From: Providencia vermicola
GTDB lineage: Bacteria; Pseudomonadota; Gammaproteobacteria; Enterobacterales; Enterobacteriaceae
NCBI RefSeq assembly: GCF_020381325.1
Contig: NZ_JAGSPI010000002.1
Span: 124,001 to 188,000 of the forward strand
Reading direction: 5' to 3'
DNA: 64,000 nt
Position numbers and translations under genes: made by a program. The notes under the pieces were generated by a model. The model ran no database searches, had not been told where the DNA came from, and saw only the letters and a program-made list of their open reading frames with translations. Shown here one piece after another: positions 19,253 to 27,404 of the stretch. Each line of letters opens with the position of its first letter. The stretch's first letter is position 1.

Positions 19253-19271
19253 CTAACTAAATATTAGTTAG
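19253..19271. promoter_or_regulatory. Palindromic operator candidate for the YheO-type regulator
   Basis: CTAACTAA-ATA-TTAGTTAG, perfect 8-bp arms, centred about 33 bp upstream of the regulator start. A related half-pattern, TTAGCTAAC, occurs near 19326. Confidence 0.45.
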
Positions 19272-19450
19272 ATCATTATAGAGACTCAATCGAGATTTGA
19301 TTAATTTGTGATCTACATCTTGATTTTAGCTAACAAAAATTCTGCTACTTTTTCTAACAGAAATAATAGCATTTTAAGGAATATTACGGGAGGCTTGATA
19401 CTACAAGGATTTTAAAGGAAAAATAACCTAGAAATAATAAAGTTCTGAAT

Positions 19451-19490
19451 CTAACTTTTTGTTAGCTAACTGCACCAACAAAAAGTTAGG
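19451..19490 (-). terminator. Hairpin after the periplasmic binding-protein gene
   Basis: CTAACTTTTTGTT and AACAAAAAGTTAG pair around a 13-base loop directly downstream of the gene ending at 19495. The U-rich sequence lies within the stem, not after it, so efficiency is uncertain. Confidence 0.5.
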
Positions 19491-19494
19491 ATAT

Positions 19495-20604
19495 TTATTT
19501 TAACGGCAATGTCACCCAAAACACACCGTCTGTGCGCAACTGGGTAAATTGCTGTTGGAAATCAGTTAAGTTTTGTTCAGGGTTTAATGTACTGAACCTC
19601 TCGGGGTGCATAAATTTTGCCATAGCTTCAACGGCAAATATGTTCATTGGGTTATTATAAAAATTATGGTAAATCGCCATTACACGCTTTTCTTTTACCG
19701 ATGTTAATGAAGAGATCCCTTGCCTATCTAATAATACCGCCAGTTGCTTCTGTGAATCAGATTTGTTTGCACGGTATCCTAACCTGACAGCAATTGAACG
19801 GCGGTTAAAATTCTGCCAATCAGCCCCAGTTAAAAAATAAAACTCAGGGTTTAATGTAATAATATTCTCAATCGAACTTTCAGCCCCTTTTGCAGGGAAA
19901 CTGTCTGCTACAAGGTTATTTCCCCCTGCTAAAGACGCTAAAACACCATAACCTGAACGCCCATATAATTGGCAACAGTTGTCTGCAAATAAGCCCGCAT
20001 TGGCTTCAATGAGTACAGAAGGAAATGGCTCTGTCAGTTGGGATTCTATCGCTGACAATTTTTCTTGGTATAGCGCCGCAAACTGTGCGGAACGTTCTTG
20101 TGTACCTAATAGCTCCCCCAATAACAAAATACTTTTTGGGGTGTTTTTGACAATATCCATGCGAAAATCGATAAATATCACCTGAATTCCTGCCGCCTCA
20201 AGCTGCGGTAGAATTTGGCTATCACGCATCGCACCGTAATTAGCTTTATGCATAATAATCACTTCAGGAGCAAGCTCAATTAGCTTTTCAACTTGCAACC
20301 CTGCTTCACGGGTTTTCTTCAAAGTTGGTATTTTTTCTAATTCAGGCAATACACTAAAATAGGCTTCTTTTAAATCAGGGGCATATTGTGTCAGTGAATC
20401 ACTCCATCCCGTAATGCGAGAAATCCCCGATTTACCCGCGGCGATATCCACCGATAATATGTCTCGACTATCCACTAAAAATAATTTTTCAACGGGAAGA
20501 TTTACCGTAACTTCACGGCCTTGCAGGTCAGTGATCACTGTTGGCGTTTTTGCCTGTACCCAGAAGCTCAGTAAGCACAATAACCCTGTGAGAAATAATT
20601 TCAT
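19495..20604 (-). CDS. Periplasmic iron-chelate (FecB/BtuF-type) binding protein
   Basis: A 369-residue protein with a clear signal peptide (MKLFLTGLLCLLSFWVQA, cleavage near residue 18) and the two-lobed helical-backbone binding-protein fold of PF01497: TVITDLQGREVTV at the start, ELAPEVIIMHK and LNPEFYFLTG as typical LxPDLVI-like strands. It lies downstream of the IutA-type receptor on the same strand, so it probably hands the same siderophore to a permease, but no permease or ATPase gene follows it. The nearest such genes are in the separate operon at 24.5-26.2 kb. The ligand is unknown. Confidence 0.82.
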   Translation of the reverse strand: MKLFLTGLLCLLSFWVQAKTPTVITDLQGREVTVNLPVEKLFLVDSRDILSVDIAAGKSGISRITGWSDSLTQYAPDLKEAYFSVLPELEKIPTLKKTREAGLQVEKLIELAPEVIIMHKANYGAMRDSQILPQLEAAGIQVIFIDFRMDIVKNTPKSILLLGELLGTQERSAQFAALYQEKLSAIESQLTEPFPSVLIEANAGLFADNCCQLYGRSGYGVLASLAGGNNLVADSFPAKGAESSIENIITLNPEFYFLTGADWQNFNRRSIAVRLGYRANKSDSQKQLAVLLDRQGISSLTSVKEKRVMAIYHNFYNNPMNIFAVEAMAKFMHPERFSTLNPEQNLTDFQQQFTQLRTDGVFWVTLPLK

Positions 20605-20646
20605 GGGGTACCCTTTACGTTAAATTTAATTAATTCTGAATAAATA

Positions 20647-20825
20647 AAGCCACTGTTAAGTGGCTCAGACTGCTGATAAACCGATTCGGCTTATCAGCAG
20701 TCTGGATTGGTTTTGAAAATAGACGAGGAAAATCAATTCATTGATTTTCGGCTGATAACACAAAGCAGGAAAAACCACGCTTTTATCCTGCTTTGTCAAC
20801 AACCTAAGCCACGGTTAAGTGGCTT
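20647..20825 (-). repeat. Structured intergenic repeat, copy 2, bracketed by duplicated hairpins
   Basis: Reverse-complement copy of 2336-2514; both units are 179 bp. The first 100 bases of the core differ by about one base, in a hairpin loop. Here the third hairpin is intact: AGACTGCTGATAA pairs with TTATCAGCAGTCT (20667-20703), with an inner CCG/CGG. The bracketing hairpins are different from copy 1: AAGCCACGGTTAAGTGGCTT (20806-20825) and GCCACTGTTAAGTGGC (20649-20664). They are near-copies of each other and differ by one base. The unit lies between iutA and the binding-protein gene. Confidence 0.85.
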
Positions 20826-20844
20826 TGTCATCGACTAAGTCAAA

Positions 20845-23046
20845 TTAGAACGTCACACTGTAGTTAAGTGCAAAGGTTCTACCGCGCCCTTTATAGTCAT
20901 ATAGGTTTGGTGCACCGTATTTCGGGCTATATAAACCTTGTGCGCGCTGCCCCCAAATGGTGGAGTAGTTTTTATCCAGTAAGTTTTCAACTGCAAAACT
21001 CACTTTACCAACAGGTAACATGTAACTACCTAATAAATCAACGGTATTATAGCCATCCAGTTTTTTCCCCGCAGCATCAGTTAAGTTAAATGTTTGCTGG
21101 CTCTGTAAGCGGAGCGACCAATCATTTGGCTCCCAACCCACATAAGCGTTAACTTTAGATGGGCTGGCAAAGTCCACGCTCCATTTTTCCCAGCTACCAT
21201 TAACTTTGGTTTCCGATTTTTGCAGGTTGAAGTTACTCCCCACATTCCAGTCGGAGTCGTCAAAGAAGTAATCAATAGCACCTTCTACCCCATAAATACG
21301 GCGCTTATCGGTCTTCATGTAAATGGTCATGTCATCTTTATTAATACCGTAGCTTCTATCAGATAAGGAATAATAGGTAGCAACTTGTGTGCGCAGGTTC
21401 TCACCTGTATAGCGCCAACCTAACTCAAAGGAGTTAACTTTGATCCCTTTGACTTTAGTATCATTGATATTCACGCTATTTTCTAAATTCCAATGGCCAT
21501 TCGCATCTGGAGTCGGGGAATATTTACCTGTCCCGTAGTATTTCGCAATATCAGGGATTTCAAAACCTTGGGAGAAATTAAACCACGTTTGTTGCTCTTC
21601 AGTTAGGTTAACCAACAACCCTGCATTAAACAGTAAATTGTTATAATCAGTTTTCCCTCCAGGTACAGCGTCTGCAGATTTACCATTGCCGTTAGCTATC
21701 GCTTCTTGCTGCGCATAACCAACAAAATCATCCACTTTGTTTTCAGTATATTGATAACGCACACCACCGCTTAAAGTGAACATCGGCGTGATGTCATAGC
21801 TGCTTTGTAAGAATGTCGCCATATTTGTGGTGGTATAGCTTGGGTAGCGGCCAATTTGGAACGCTTTAGTGAGATCCATTCCCCCTGATTCTTTTGCACG
21901 ATCCAAATCAAAAAACATTTGGTTTGCACGGAATTGCTCGTGCTCCGCATCCACACCATAAGTTAACGTCAATTCATCAAGGGGCTGGCTATTAAATGTT
22001 AGCTTAGTGCCATAGAAATTGGTTTGTTGGTCAGAGGAACTGATACTCGAAACCTCTTTTTCTGTTAACGTTGGGAACGGATAAAACTTTTGTGATTCAT
22101 CACGGTAGTAGACCTGAGCAACAAAATCTTGCCCAAACATATCTGCATTTGAATACTGTAAATTAAGCAAGTTACGCTCAGTGCCTGGTAAGCGGTCTGA
22201 ACTTAATTTACCGCTGTTATAAGCCTTCCCATCCCCCTTCACTGCAGAAAAATCTTTGCCTAAATATAGGCCATGCTTACCATCAGACTCACTTTTATAA
22301 TGCTGATAGGTCGCTTGAATCTGTTGTGTTTCATTTATTTTTACGGTGCCTGATGCCATCACATCGAGACGGTCGGAAAACTGTAACCCTGTTTGGGTGT
22401 TATCAATATTAATCGCGTCGCCTTTACCATCATACCAGCCACCATAACGTTGATAGGCGACAGAAATACGACCATGCGCGTTTTCATTACCACCGCTCAC
22501 TGCTGCCGCGACATTTTCATCATGATCTTTCCCGTTATTAAAACCTGTTTTCCCACCTAATTGCAGGGAAACTTGTTTTTCTTCTTGGCCTTTTTTTGTC
22601 ACGATATTAATTAAACCACCGCTACTGCCGCCACCGTACATCGCAGTCGCACCAGAAATGACTTCAATATGGTTAATATTAAAAGGATCAATCGAATCTA
22701 ACTGGCGACTGTCACTACGTGAGGAGTTAAGGCGTACCCCGTCCACCATCACTATCATTGAGCGACCACGCATATTCATACCGTAGTTTGTACGGCCTTG
22801 ACCGCTCACGCTCATTCCTGGAATTAACTGCGATAAAATATCCTTTAACTCTTTCCCGCCCTCTGCTTGCTGCTCAATTTCGGCGTTATCAATGACCCAA
22901 GTGGTTTGTGCCATTTCTGAAACTGATTTGTAGCCACGAGTTGCAGAGACTGTAATTTTTTCTTCTTTGTTATCAGCGGCCAATACCGAGGGGGATATAA
23001 AAGGTAGCAAACAAGGGGAGAGAATAAAAAGGTGCTTTATTTTCAT
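20845..23046 (-). CDS. iutA: TonB-dependent ferric hydroxamate receptor, IutA (aerobactin) type
   Basis: Outer-membrane 22-strand barrel that imports a ferric siderophore using TonB energy. The mature part closely follows IutA: AEMAQTTWVIDNAEIEQQ-like TonB box and plug start, GGKELKDILSQLIPGM, YGMNMRGR, VDGVRLNSSRSDSRQLDSIDPFN, SGGLINIVTKKGQ, and the C-terminal YDYKGRGRTFALNYSVTF ending in Phe. I chose the ATG at 23046, which gives a proper signal peptide (MKIKHLFILSPCLLPF...LAA); an upstream in-frame start at 23112 would put another hydrophobic stretch in front. No iucABCD biosynthesis genes are in the window, so it may take up aerobactin made by others. A Fur-like box lies upstream. Confidence 0.88.
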   Translation of the reverse strand: MKIKHLFILSPCLLPFISPSVLAADNKEEKITVSATRGYKSVSEMAQTTWVIDNAEIEQQAEGGKELKDILSQLIPGMSVSGQGRTNYGMNMRGRSMIVMVDGVRLNSSRSDSRQLDSIDPFNINHIEVISGATAMYGGGSSGGLINIVTKKGQEEKQVSLQLGGKTGFNNGKDHDENVAAAVSGGNENAHGRISVAYQRYGGWYDGKGDAINIDNTQTGLQFSDRLDVMASGTVKINETQQIQATYQHYKSESDGKHGLYLGKDFSAVKGDGKAYNSGKLSSDRLPGTERNLLNLQYSNADMFGQDFVAQVYYRDESQKFYPFPTLTEKEVSSISSSDQQTNFYGTKLTFNSQPLDELTLTYGVDAEHEQFRANQMFFDLDRAKESGGMDLTKAFQIGRYPSYTTTNMATFLQSSYDITPMFTLSGGVRYQYTENKVDDFVGYAQQEAIANGNGKSADAVPGGKTDYNNLLFNAGLLVNLTEEQQTWFNFSQGFEIPDIAKYYGTGKYSPTPDANGHWNLENSVNINDTKVKGIKVNSFELGWRYTGENLRTQVATYYSLSDRSYGINKDDMTIYMKTDKRRIYGVEGAIDYFFDDSDWNVGSNFNLQKSETKVNGSWEKWSVDFASPSKVNAYVGWEPNDWSLRLQSQQTFNLTDAAGKKLDGYNTVDLLGSYMLPVGKVSFAVENLLDKNYSTIWGQRAQGLYSPKYGAPNLYDYKGRGRTFALNYSVTF

Positions 23047-23183
23047 TGAGTTAAAACCTTTAAATATAATTATTGATACCATCGTTATCAGCGCCAGAAC
23101 CAATAACGACACATGATTAAATCACCGCTAACTATATTGCGGGAAAATTATTCGCAATAGTAACTGATAATCACGTTAGATAT

Positions 23184-23202
23184 AATAATTATTATCATTA
23201 CA
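23184..23202 (-). promoter_or_regulatory. Fur-like box upstream of iutA
   Basis: Minus strand TGTAATGATAATAATTATT matches the 19-bp Fur consensus at 15 of 19 positions, about 140 bp upstream of the chosen start. Confidence 0.65.
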
Positions 23203-23274
23203 GTAATGAATTAAAAGGTTATTTGTGTTAGGTATCATTTTCAGCGCATCCTTGCGCATATGAATGTGCCTTCC

Positions 23275-24045
23275 TTATTTCACACTGACCACGGCAATGT
23301 AATTTAGCTTTCCACGGTTTTGTCGAAAATGGCGGAACATGCGTAAAAATTGCGGGCGATTTTCTTTTTTTAATGCATTACGAATAATTTTCATTGCCCC
23401 CAATAAACCTTCATCATAAATCAACCCTTTTGGGGATAATAAAGTCATCGGCCCTGTGCTGGACATCACATGCTGAAAGCCTGCTTGCTTAAATAAATCA
23501 ATCCATTGCGCATGGGGTAATGGCTGAGCTTTAACATGGATAGCTTGATGCATTTGCGATGCAATATCTTGCGGGTTTTCTGCATTTTTAAATGCAATAT
23601 CGTGGGTTAATAAGCAGCCCCCTGGTTTCAATACGCGGTAATATTCCTGTAGTAACTTCCCTTTGGCTTTATCCCCATACATCGTGAGCATCGCTTCGTT
23701 AATTACTACATCAAAGCTGTTATCTGCAAAAGGCAATTTTGAGGCATCTGCCATTTGAATGGTAATTAAATCACTTAAATCGTGCTGTGCCACATTCTTT
23801 TTTGCTTTCTCCAGTGCCTGTTTATCCATATCAATACCCGTGATATGGCAGCGAAATTGTGAAGCGATTTCGATTGCAGTCGTACCCATATTACAGGCAA
23901 TTTCAAGCACTTGACTGTCTTTGTGTAAGCCAGACTGGTTCAATAACCACTGAGTTGCAATTTTTCCACCAGGTCGTAAGCGTTTTTTCCCAAGGCGAGC
24001 TAAGAATTTGTGCCCCGCTTCGTGTGCTGTAAATGATTGTTCCAT
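23275..24045 (-). CDS. Class I SAM-dependent methyltransferase
   Basis: A 256-residue cytoplasmic methyltransferase of the UbiE/Methyltransf_11 type. Motif I is VLEIACNMGTTAIEIA, the acidic residue after strand 2 is in GIDMDKQALEKA, and motif III/IV is FDVVINEAMLTMYGD, followed by VLKPGGCLLTHD. I set the start at 24045 because GGAGG stands just upstream. It is the last gene of an operon with a cupin and an ABC importer for a metal chelate; methylation of the imported ligand, or of a metal complex, is only a guess. The family does not reveal its acceptor. Confidence 0.8.
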   Translation of the reverse strand: MEQSFTAHEAGHKFLARLGKKRLRPGGKIATQWLLNQSGLHKDSQVLEIACNMGTTAIEIASQFRCHITGIDMDKQALEKAKKNVAQHDLSDLITIQMADASKLPFADNSFDVVINEAMLTMYGDKAKGKLLQEYYRVLKPGGCLLTHDIAFKNAENPQDIASQMHQAIHVKAQPLPHAQWIDLFKQAGFQHVMSSTGPMTLLSPKGLIYDEGLLGAMKIIRNALKKENRPQFLRMFRHFRQNRGKLNYIAVVSVK

Positions 24046-24059
24046 ACATAACCTCCGAG

Positions 24060-24410
24060 CTAATGACCGCACTCATGATTAGGTTCGCGTAACATCACCA
24101 GTAGCATTTTAGCAGGCTCTGGTGCATCAACAGCATGGGGAATATTGGCTGGCATTCTCACAATTTCACCGGGTTTTGCCGTAACAGGCTTGCCATCAAT
24201 TGTGAGTAGTAAACTCCCCTCTGCCACCATCACGATGGCATCAAAAGGGGCACTGTGTTCAGATAGTGCCTGTCCTTTATCAAAGGCAAACAATGTGATG
24301 TTTCCACCGCCATTTTTAGCGAGCACTCTGCTAGCAATGCCTTGTTCGGTATAATGAATTAGTGTGCTGATGTTAAGCGCTTCAGCTGGCGTAATCGTGT
24401 TATCGCTCAT
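24060..24410 (-). CDS. Small cupin-domain protein
   Basis: A 116-residue single-domain cupin. The two conserved cupin motifs are visible: GQALSEHSAPFDAIVMVAEG (motif 1, one His replacing the usual HxH pair) and GEIVRMPANIPHAVDAPEP (motif 2 with PxxxPH). Such proteins bind a metal or small ligand; the role here is unknown. It lies between the ATPase gene (47 bp) and the methyltransferase gene (14 bp), so it belongs to the uptake operon. Confidence 0.78.
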   Translation of the reverse strand: MSDNTITPAEALNISTLIHYTEQGIASRVLAKNGGGNITLFAFDKGQALSEHSAPFDAIVMVAEGSLLLTIDGKPVTAKPGEIVRMPANIPHAVDAPEPAKMLLVMLREPNHECGH

Positions 24411-24457
24411 AATTTAATATTCCTTAACTCAATGAGTTCAATGTATTAATTCAAAAA

Positions 24458-25198
24458 TTATCTAAATAGAGGAATGACCCCTTGTGTTTGGCGACTTTGT
24501 TCCGAAATTGGTGTAATAGCGACGGGTAACTGGTAAAGGTGCGCAAGGTTTTCTTCGGTTAACATTTGCGGTGAGCCGCCAAATAAATAGTGCCCTTCGT
24601 TAAACAGTAACAGCGAGTGGTCAGCAATATGCAGCGCATGTTGTGGGTAATGGCTGGTAAATAACACAGTAATTTCCCGTTGTTGAGCTAAATCGCGCAG
24701 CACGCTGAGCACATTGTCTTGATTGGCCAAATCAAGTGCAGAGGTCGGCTCATCGAGCACCAAAATTTTCGGTTCGCTCGCCAGTGCTCTGGCAATCATG
24801 ACCATTTGCTTCTCGCCACCACTAAGTCGGTTAAATGGTTGATCAGCAAAACGAGTTAAACCCAAATAATCCAAGCATTGCGCTACAATTTGCTGGTCAT
24901 TTTTATTCAAAGAAGCATACCAAGGTAGATGTCGGATCCGCCCTAAGCTCACCATCGTACGAACGGAATAGTGAAATAGTGAACCGCTAAGCTGTGGTAC
25001 ATAAGCCACTGGGGCATTTAACGAGACTTGCCCTTTTGCCCCTTTTTGTAACCCCAGCAATAGCCGTAATAAGGTTGTTTTTCCCCTACCATTTGGCCCT
25101 AAAATAGCGCCGATGCTGCCTTTCGGTTGTCTGAAGCTTAAGTTAGTGAATAACTGACGCTGGCCAATTGAAAAATTAAGCTGTTCTACATGGATCAT
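24458..25198 (-). CDS. ABC transporter ATPase, FecE/FepC type
   Basis: A 246-residue ATP-binding subunit on the cytoplasmic face. Walker A is GPNGRGKTTLLRLL (about residue 33), the signature is RLSGGEKQMVMIARAL, and Walker B is ILVLDEPTSALD. It is closest to ATPases of siderophore, heme and cobalamin importers. Its ATG overlaps the TGA of the permease gene (ATGA), implying translational coupling. Third gene of the leftward operon beginning at 27295. Confidence 0.9.
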   Translation of the reverse strand: MIHVEQLNFSIGQRQLFTNLSFRQPKGSIGAILGPNGRGKTTLLRLLLGLQKGAKGQVSLNAPVAYVPQLSGSLFHYSVRTMVSLGRIRHLPWYASLNKNDQQIVAQCLDYLGLTRFADQPFNRLSGGEKQMVMIARALASEPKILVLDEPTSALDLANQDNVLSVLRDLAQQREITVLFTSHYPQHALHIADHSLLLFNEGHYLFGGSPQMLTEENLAHLYQLPVAITPISEQSRQTQGVIPLFR

Positions 25199-26214
25199 AA
25201 GTCAGCCACCTTTTTATTCAGCGTGTGGATCAGAAGCGCAAAAATAGGTGCTCCAATCAATGCAGTGATGACGCTAAGAGGTATTTCTGCATTCGTGATA
25301 CTGCGTGCAAAGGTATCAACAGCAATCATATAAATTCCACCGATCACGGCACTGGCAGGGAGTAAAATGCGATGGTCGTGCCCCACAACAATACGTGCAA
25401 TATGCGGCACAATTAACCCAACCCAGCCAATCGTGCCTGATACCGCGACTGTGGCGCTGGTGATCAAGGTGACGCTAAGTAACACTGCCCAGCGTGTTCG
25501 ATTTATTTTCATCCCTAGTGCCTGTGCATTTTCTTCCCCGAGTGACAGTACATTGATGCGAAAACGTAGCGCAAAAATCACCAATACTGAGATTAAAACG
25601 ACAGGAAAAACAATGGATAACTTTAAATAGGATGCGCTGGCAAAGCTCCCCATCAACCAAAATACAATAGTTTGCAGTGTGTTATTTGGGTCTGCAAAAT
25701 AGGTGATTAACGAAATAAGCGCAGCAAAAAAAGCGTTAATAATCACCCCAGCGAGGATCAGCATCAGTAGCTGACTTCCTTGACGGTTTAAACCCAGCAG
25801 GAAAACAAAAATAATCGCAACTAACCCACCAATAAAAGCAAATGAGATGGTAACCAGTAATGATGAAAATAATAAAATAGCTAAGGCACCGCCCAATGCA
25901 GCACCAGAGGAAACACCAATAATTTGAGGGCCAACCAATGGATTACGGAAAATTCCTTGTAACGCGGCCCCTGCTACAGCAAGCCCTGCACCTGCTATCC
26001 CTGCAATTAAGATGCGCGGTAAACGCACGTTTAGCACCACATTTTGTTCGGTACGGCTATAACTCAGCCCCGCCTCATTCCCCAGCGTCGCATCATGAAG
26101 AATATGAAATACTGACGAAAATGAAACGGGATAGCGCCCGAAACTGAGTGCTAATAAAAGCGTGAACACTAAGCCAACCGTAAAAATCACCCAAAGTAGA
26201 CTCGGCCTATGCAT
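25195..26214 (-). CDS. ABC transporter permease, FecCD family
   Basis: A 339-residue inner-membrane permease with about ten helices. The family block GAALQGIFRNPLVGPQIIGVSSGAALG is present, as are LSLGEENAQALGMKINRTRW and GWVGLIVPHIARIVVGHDHR near the C-terminus. One polypeptide presumably forms a homodimer like BtuC. It overlaps the binding-protein gene upstream and the ATPase gene downstream. Confidence 0.92.
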   Translation of the reverse strand: MHRPSLLWVIFTVGLVFTLLLALSFGRYPVSFSSVFHILHDATLGNEAGLSYSRTEQNVVLNVRLPRILIAGIAGAGLAVAGAALQGIFRNPLVGPQIIGVSSGAALGGALAILLFSSLLVTISFAFIGGLVAIIFVFLLGLNRQGSQLLMLILAGVIINAFFAALISLITYFADPNNTLQTIVFWLMGSFASASYLKLSIVFPVVLISVLVIFALRFRINVLSLGEENAQALGMKINRTRWAVLLSVTLITSATVAVSGTIGWVGLIVPHIARIVVGHDHRILLPASAVIGGIYMIAVDTFARSITNAEIPLSVITALIGAPIFALLIHTLNKKVADL

Positions 26215-27295
26215 TCGGTTTCCCCATTAACTGCAAATAATGCTGGCTATTTTTGTTCAGTTCAATTTGCAATATGCCATCAATTTCAGCTTCCGTGACG
26301 TCATAACCATAAAGCTGCTGGTAACGCTGGCGAATTTCTTCTCGTAAAGGAATATTGCTGGCCTCTGGATGAAATACCATCGATAACCACTGCCAATATA
26401 ATGGTGTTTCTTGGTTAGGCGCATCCCAAATAAACCCACCAATGGGTAACTTGTATACTCGCTGATTTTTAACTGCAGCAACATCACTCAACATTGGGTG
26501 ATGGTATACATCCGCAGGGACTAGGCCCTCTTCGAAATTACCCAATAAAATAATTTCAGGATCCCACAATAAGATTTGCTCAATATTTAGCGTCCTTGGC
26601 CCTGTTAAATTACGATTTAAGCTCAGTCCACCAGCTAATGCAAAATCTGCATTATTGTGTGATGTTGAACCAAATGTTTGAATACTTTGATTAAAGTGTG
26701 AAAGATAAAGGACTTTAGGTTGCTCTGATTCAGGGATTTTTGCCGTCGTGGCAGAAAGCGTTTCCACCACGTGTTGGCGCCATTGGATCATTTGATTGGC
26801 TTTTTCATTATGGCCTAATGTTTTCCCCATCAAGCGGATCCACTCTTGTGTATAGCTTTCCTGCCCATAACCCAGTGTCGCAACGGTTAGCCCTGCATCA
26901 CGCATGGGAGAGATAATATCATCGCCACGATGCCCCCACTGCCACACCAAATCAGGTTCAACATTCAGCAGTGCTTCTATATTGGGGGTGAAATTATTCC
27001 CGACAACATGAGAATTAACCTGCAGTACCGAGGGGAACATTTTTCCCAGCATCCCATCCCGCGCTGCGACTTTCGCAAAAGGGTGCATCCCCACGAGTTT
27101 TTCGCTACTTTCATCCATTCCCACAAGCATGGATGCCGCAGGAATTGGGATCACGACAATGCGTTTAGCAGGGGCGGAAAGATGAATGTCATCACCCGAC
27201 ATATCCGTAAAATCAACCGCTTGAGATGCACTCACACTTGCCATCATCCCCAGAGTACACGCGGTGACTGCAACCTTAAAAACATTATTTATCAT
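26207..27295 (-). CDS. Periplasmic metal-chelate binding protein of a FecBCD-type importer
   Basis: A 362-residue protein with a signal peptide (MINNVFKVAVTACTLGMMASVSASQA) and the PF01497 fold: AVDFTDMSGDDIHLSAPAKRIVVIPIP, NVEPDLVWQWGHRG, ILLWDPEIILLGNF. Histidine and tryptophan residues cluster in the presumed cleft. I chose the ATG at 27295; an in-frame GTG at 27310 lies very close to the GGCGGA element and is possible. First gene of the operon SBP-permease-ATPase-cupin-methyltransferase, divergent from the Crp/Fnr-family gene, with a Fur-like box between them. The ligand could be an iron, nickel or other metal chelate. Confidence 0.85.
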   Translation of the reverse strand: MINNVFKVAVTACTLGMMASVSASQAVDFTDMSGDDIHLSAPAKRIVVIPIPAASMLVGMDESSEKLVGMHPFAKVAARDGMLGKMFPSVLQVNSHVVGNNFTPNIEALLNVEPDLVWQWGHRGDDIISPMRDAGLTVATLGYGQESYTQEWIRLMGKTLGHNEKANQMIQWRQHVVETLSATTAKIPESEQPKVLYLSHFNQSIQTFGSTSHNNADFALAGGLSLNRNLTGPRTLNIEQILLWDPEIILLGNFEEGLVPADVYHHPMLSDVAAVKNQRVYKLPIGGFIWDAPNQETPLYWQWLSMVFHPEASNIPLREEIRQRYQQLYGYDVTEAEIDGILQIELNKNSQHYLQLMGKPNA

Positions 27296-27328
27296 AGGGT
27301 TATTTAACACTCCGCCAATAACTTAATT

Positions 27329-27347
27329 GATAATGTGTATGATTATC
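27329..27347. promoter_or_regulatory. Fur-like box in the divergent promoter region
   Basis: GATAATGTGTATGATTATC matches the 19-bp Fur consensus at 15 of 19 positions, between the binding-protein gene and the Crp/Fnr-family gene. Confidence 0.65.
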
Positions 27348-27390
27348 ATTTATACTCAAGCTATTCTAAGGTGCCCGAAGAGGATGACCT

Positions 27391-27404
27391 ATGACATTTG
27401 TCAA
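27391..27404. promoter_or_regulatory. Crp/Fnr-type palindrome over the regulator start codon
   Basis: ATGAC-ATTT-GTCAA, FNR-like spacing (5-4-5). The core TGACATTTGTCA is identical to 30521-30532. It overlaps the ATG of the Crp/Fnr-family gene and lies about 95 bp upstream of the divergent binding-protein gene. Confidence 0.5.

Noticed and set aside
23244-23257. GCGCA-TCCT-TGCGC hairpin after the methyltransferase gene as a terminator
   Set aside because: The stem is only 5 bp and is not followed by a T run on the minus strand.
26930-27307. 125-codon plus-strand open frame opposite the binding-protein gene
   Set aside because: His/Arg-rich composition typical of an antisense reading; the opposite strand encodes a full binding protein.
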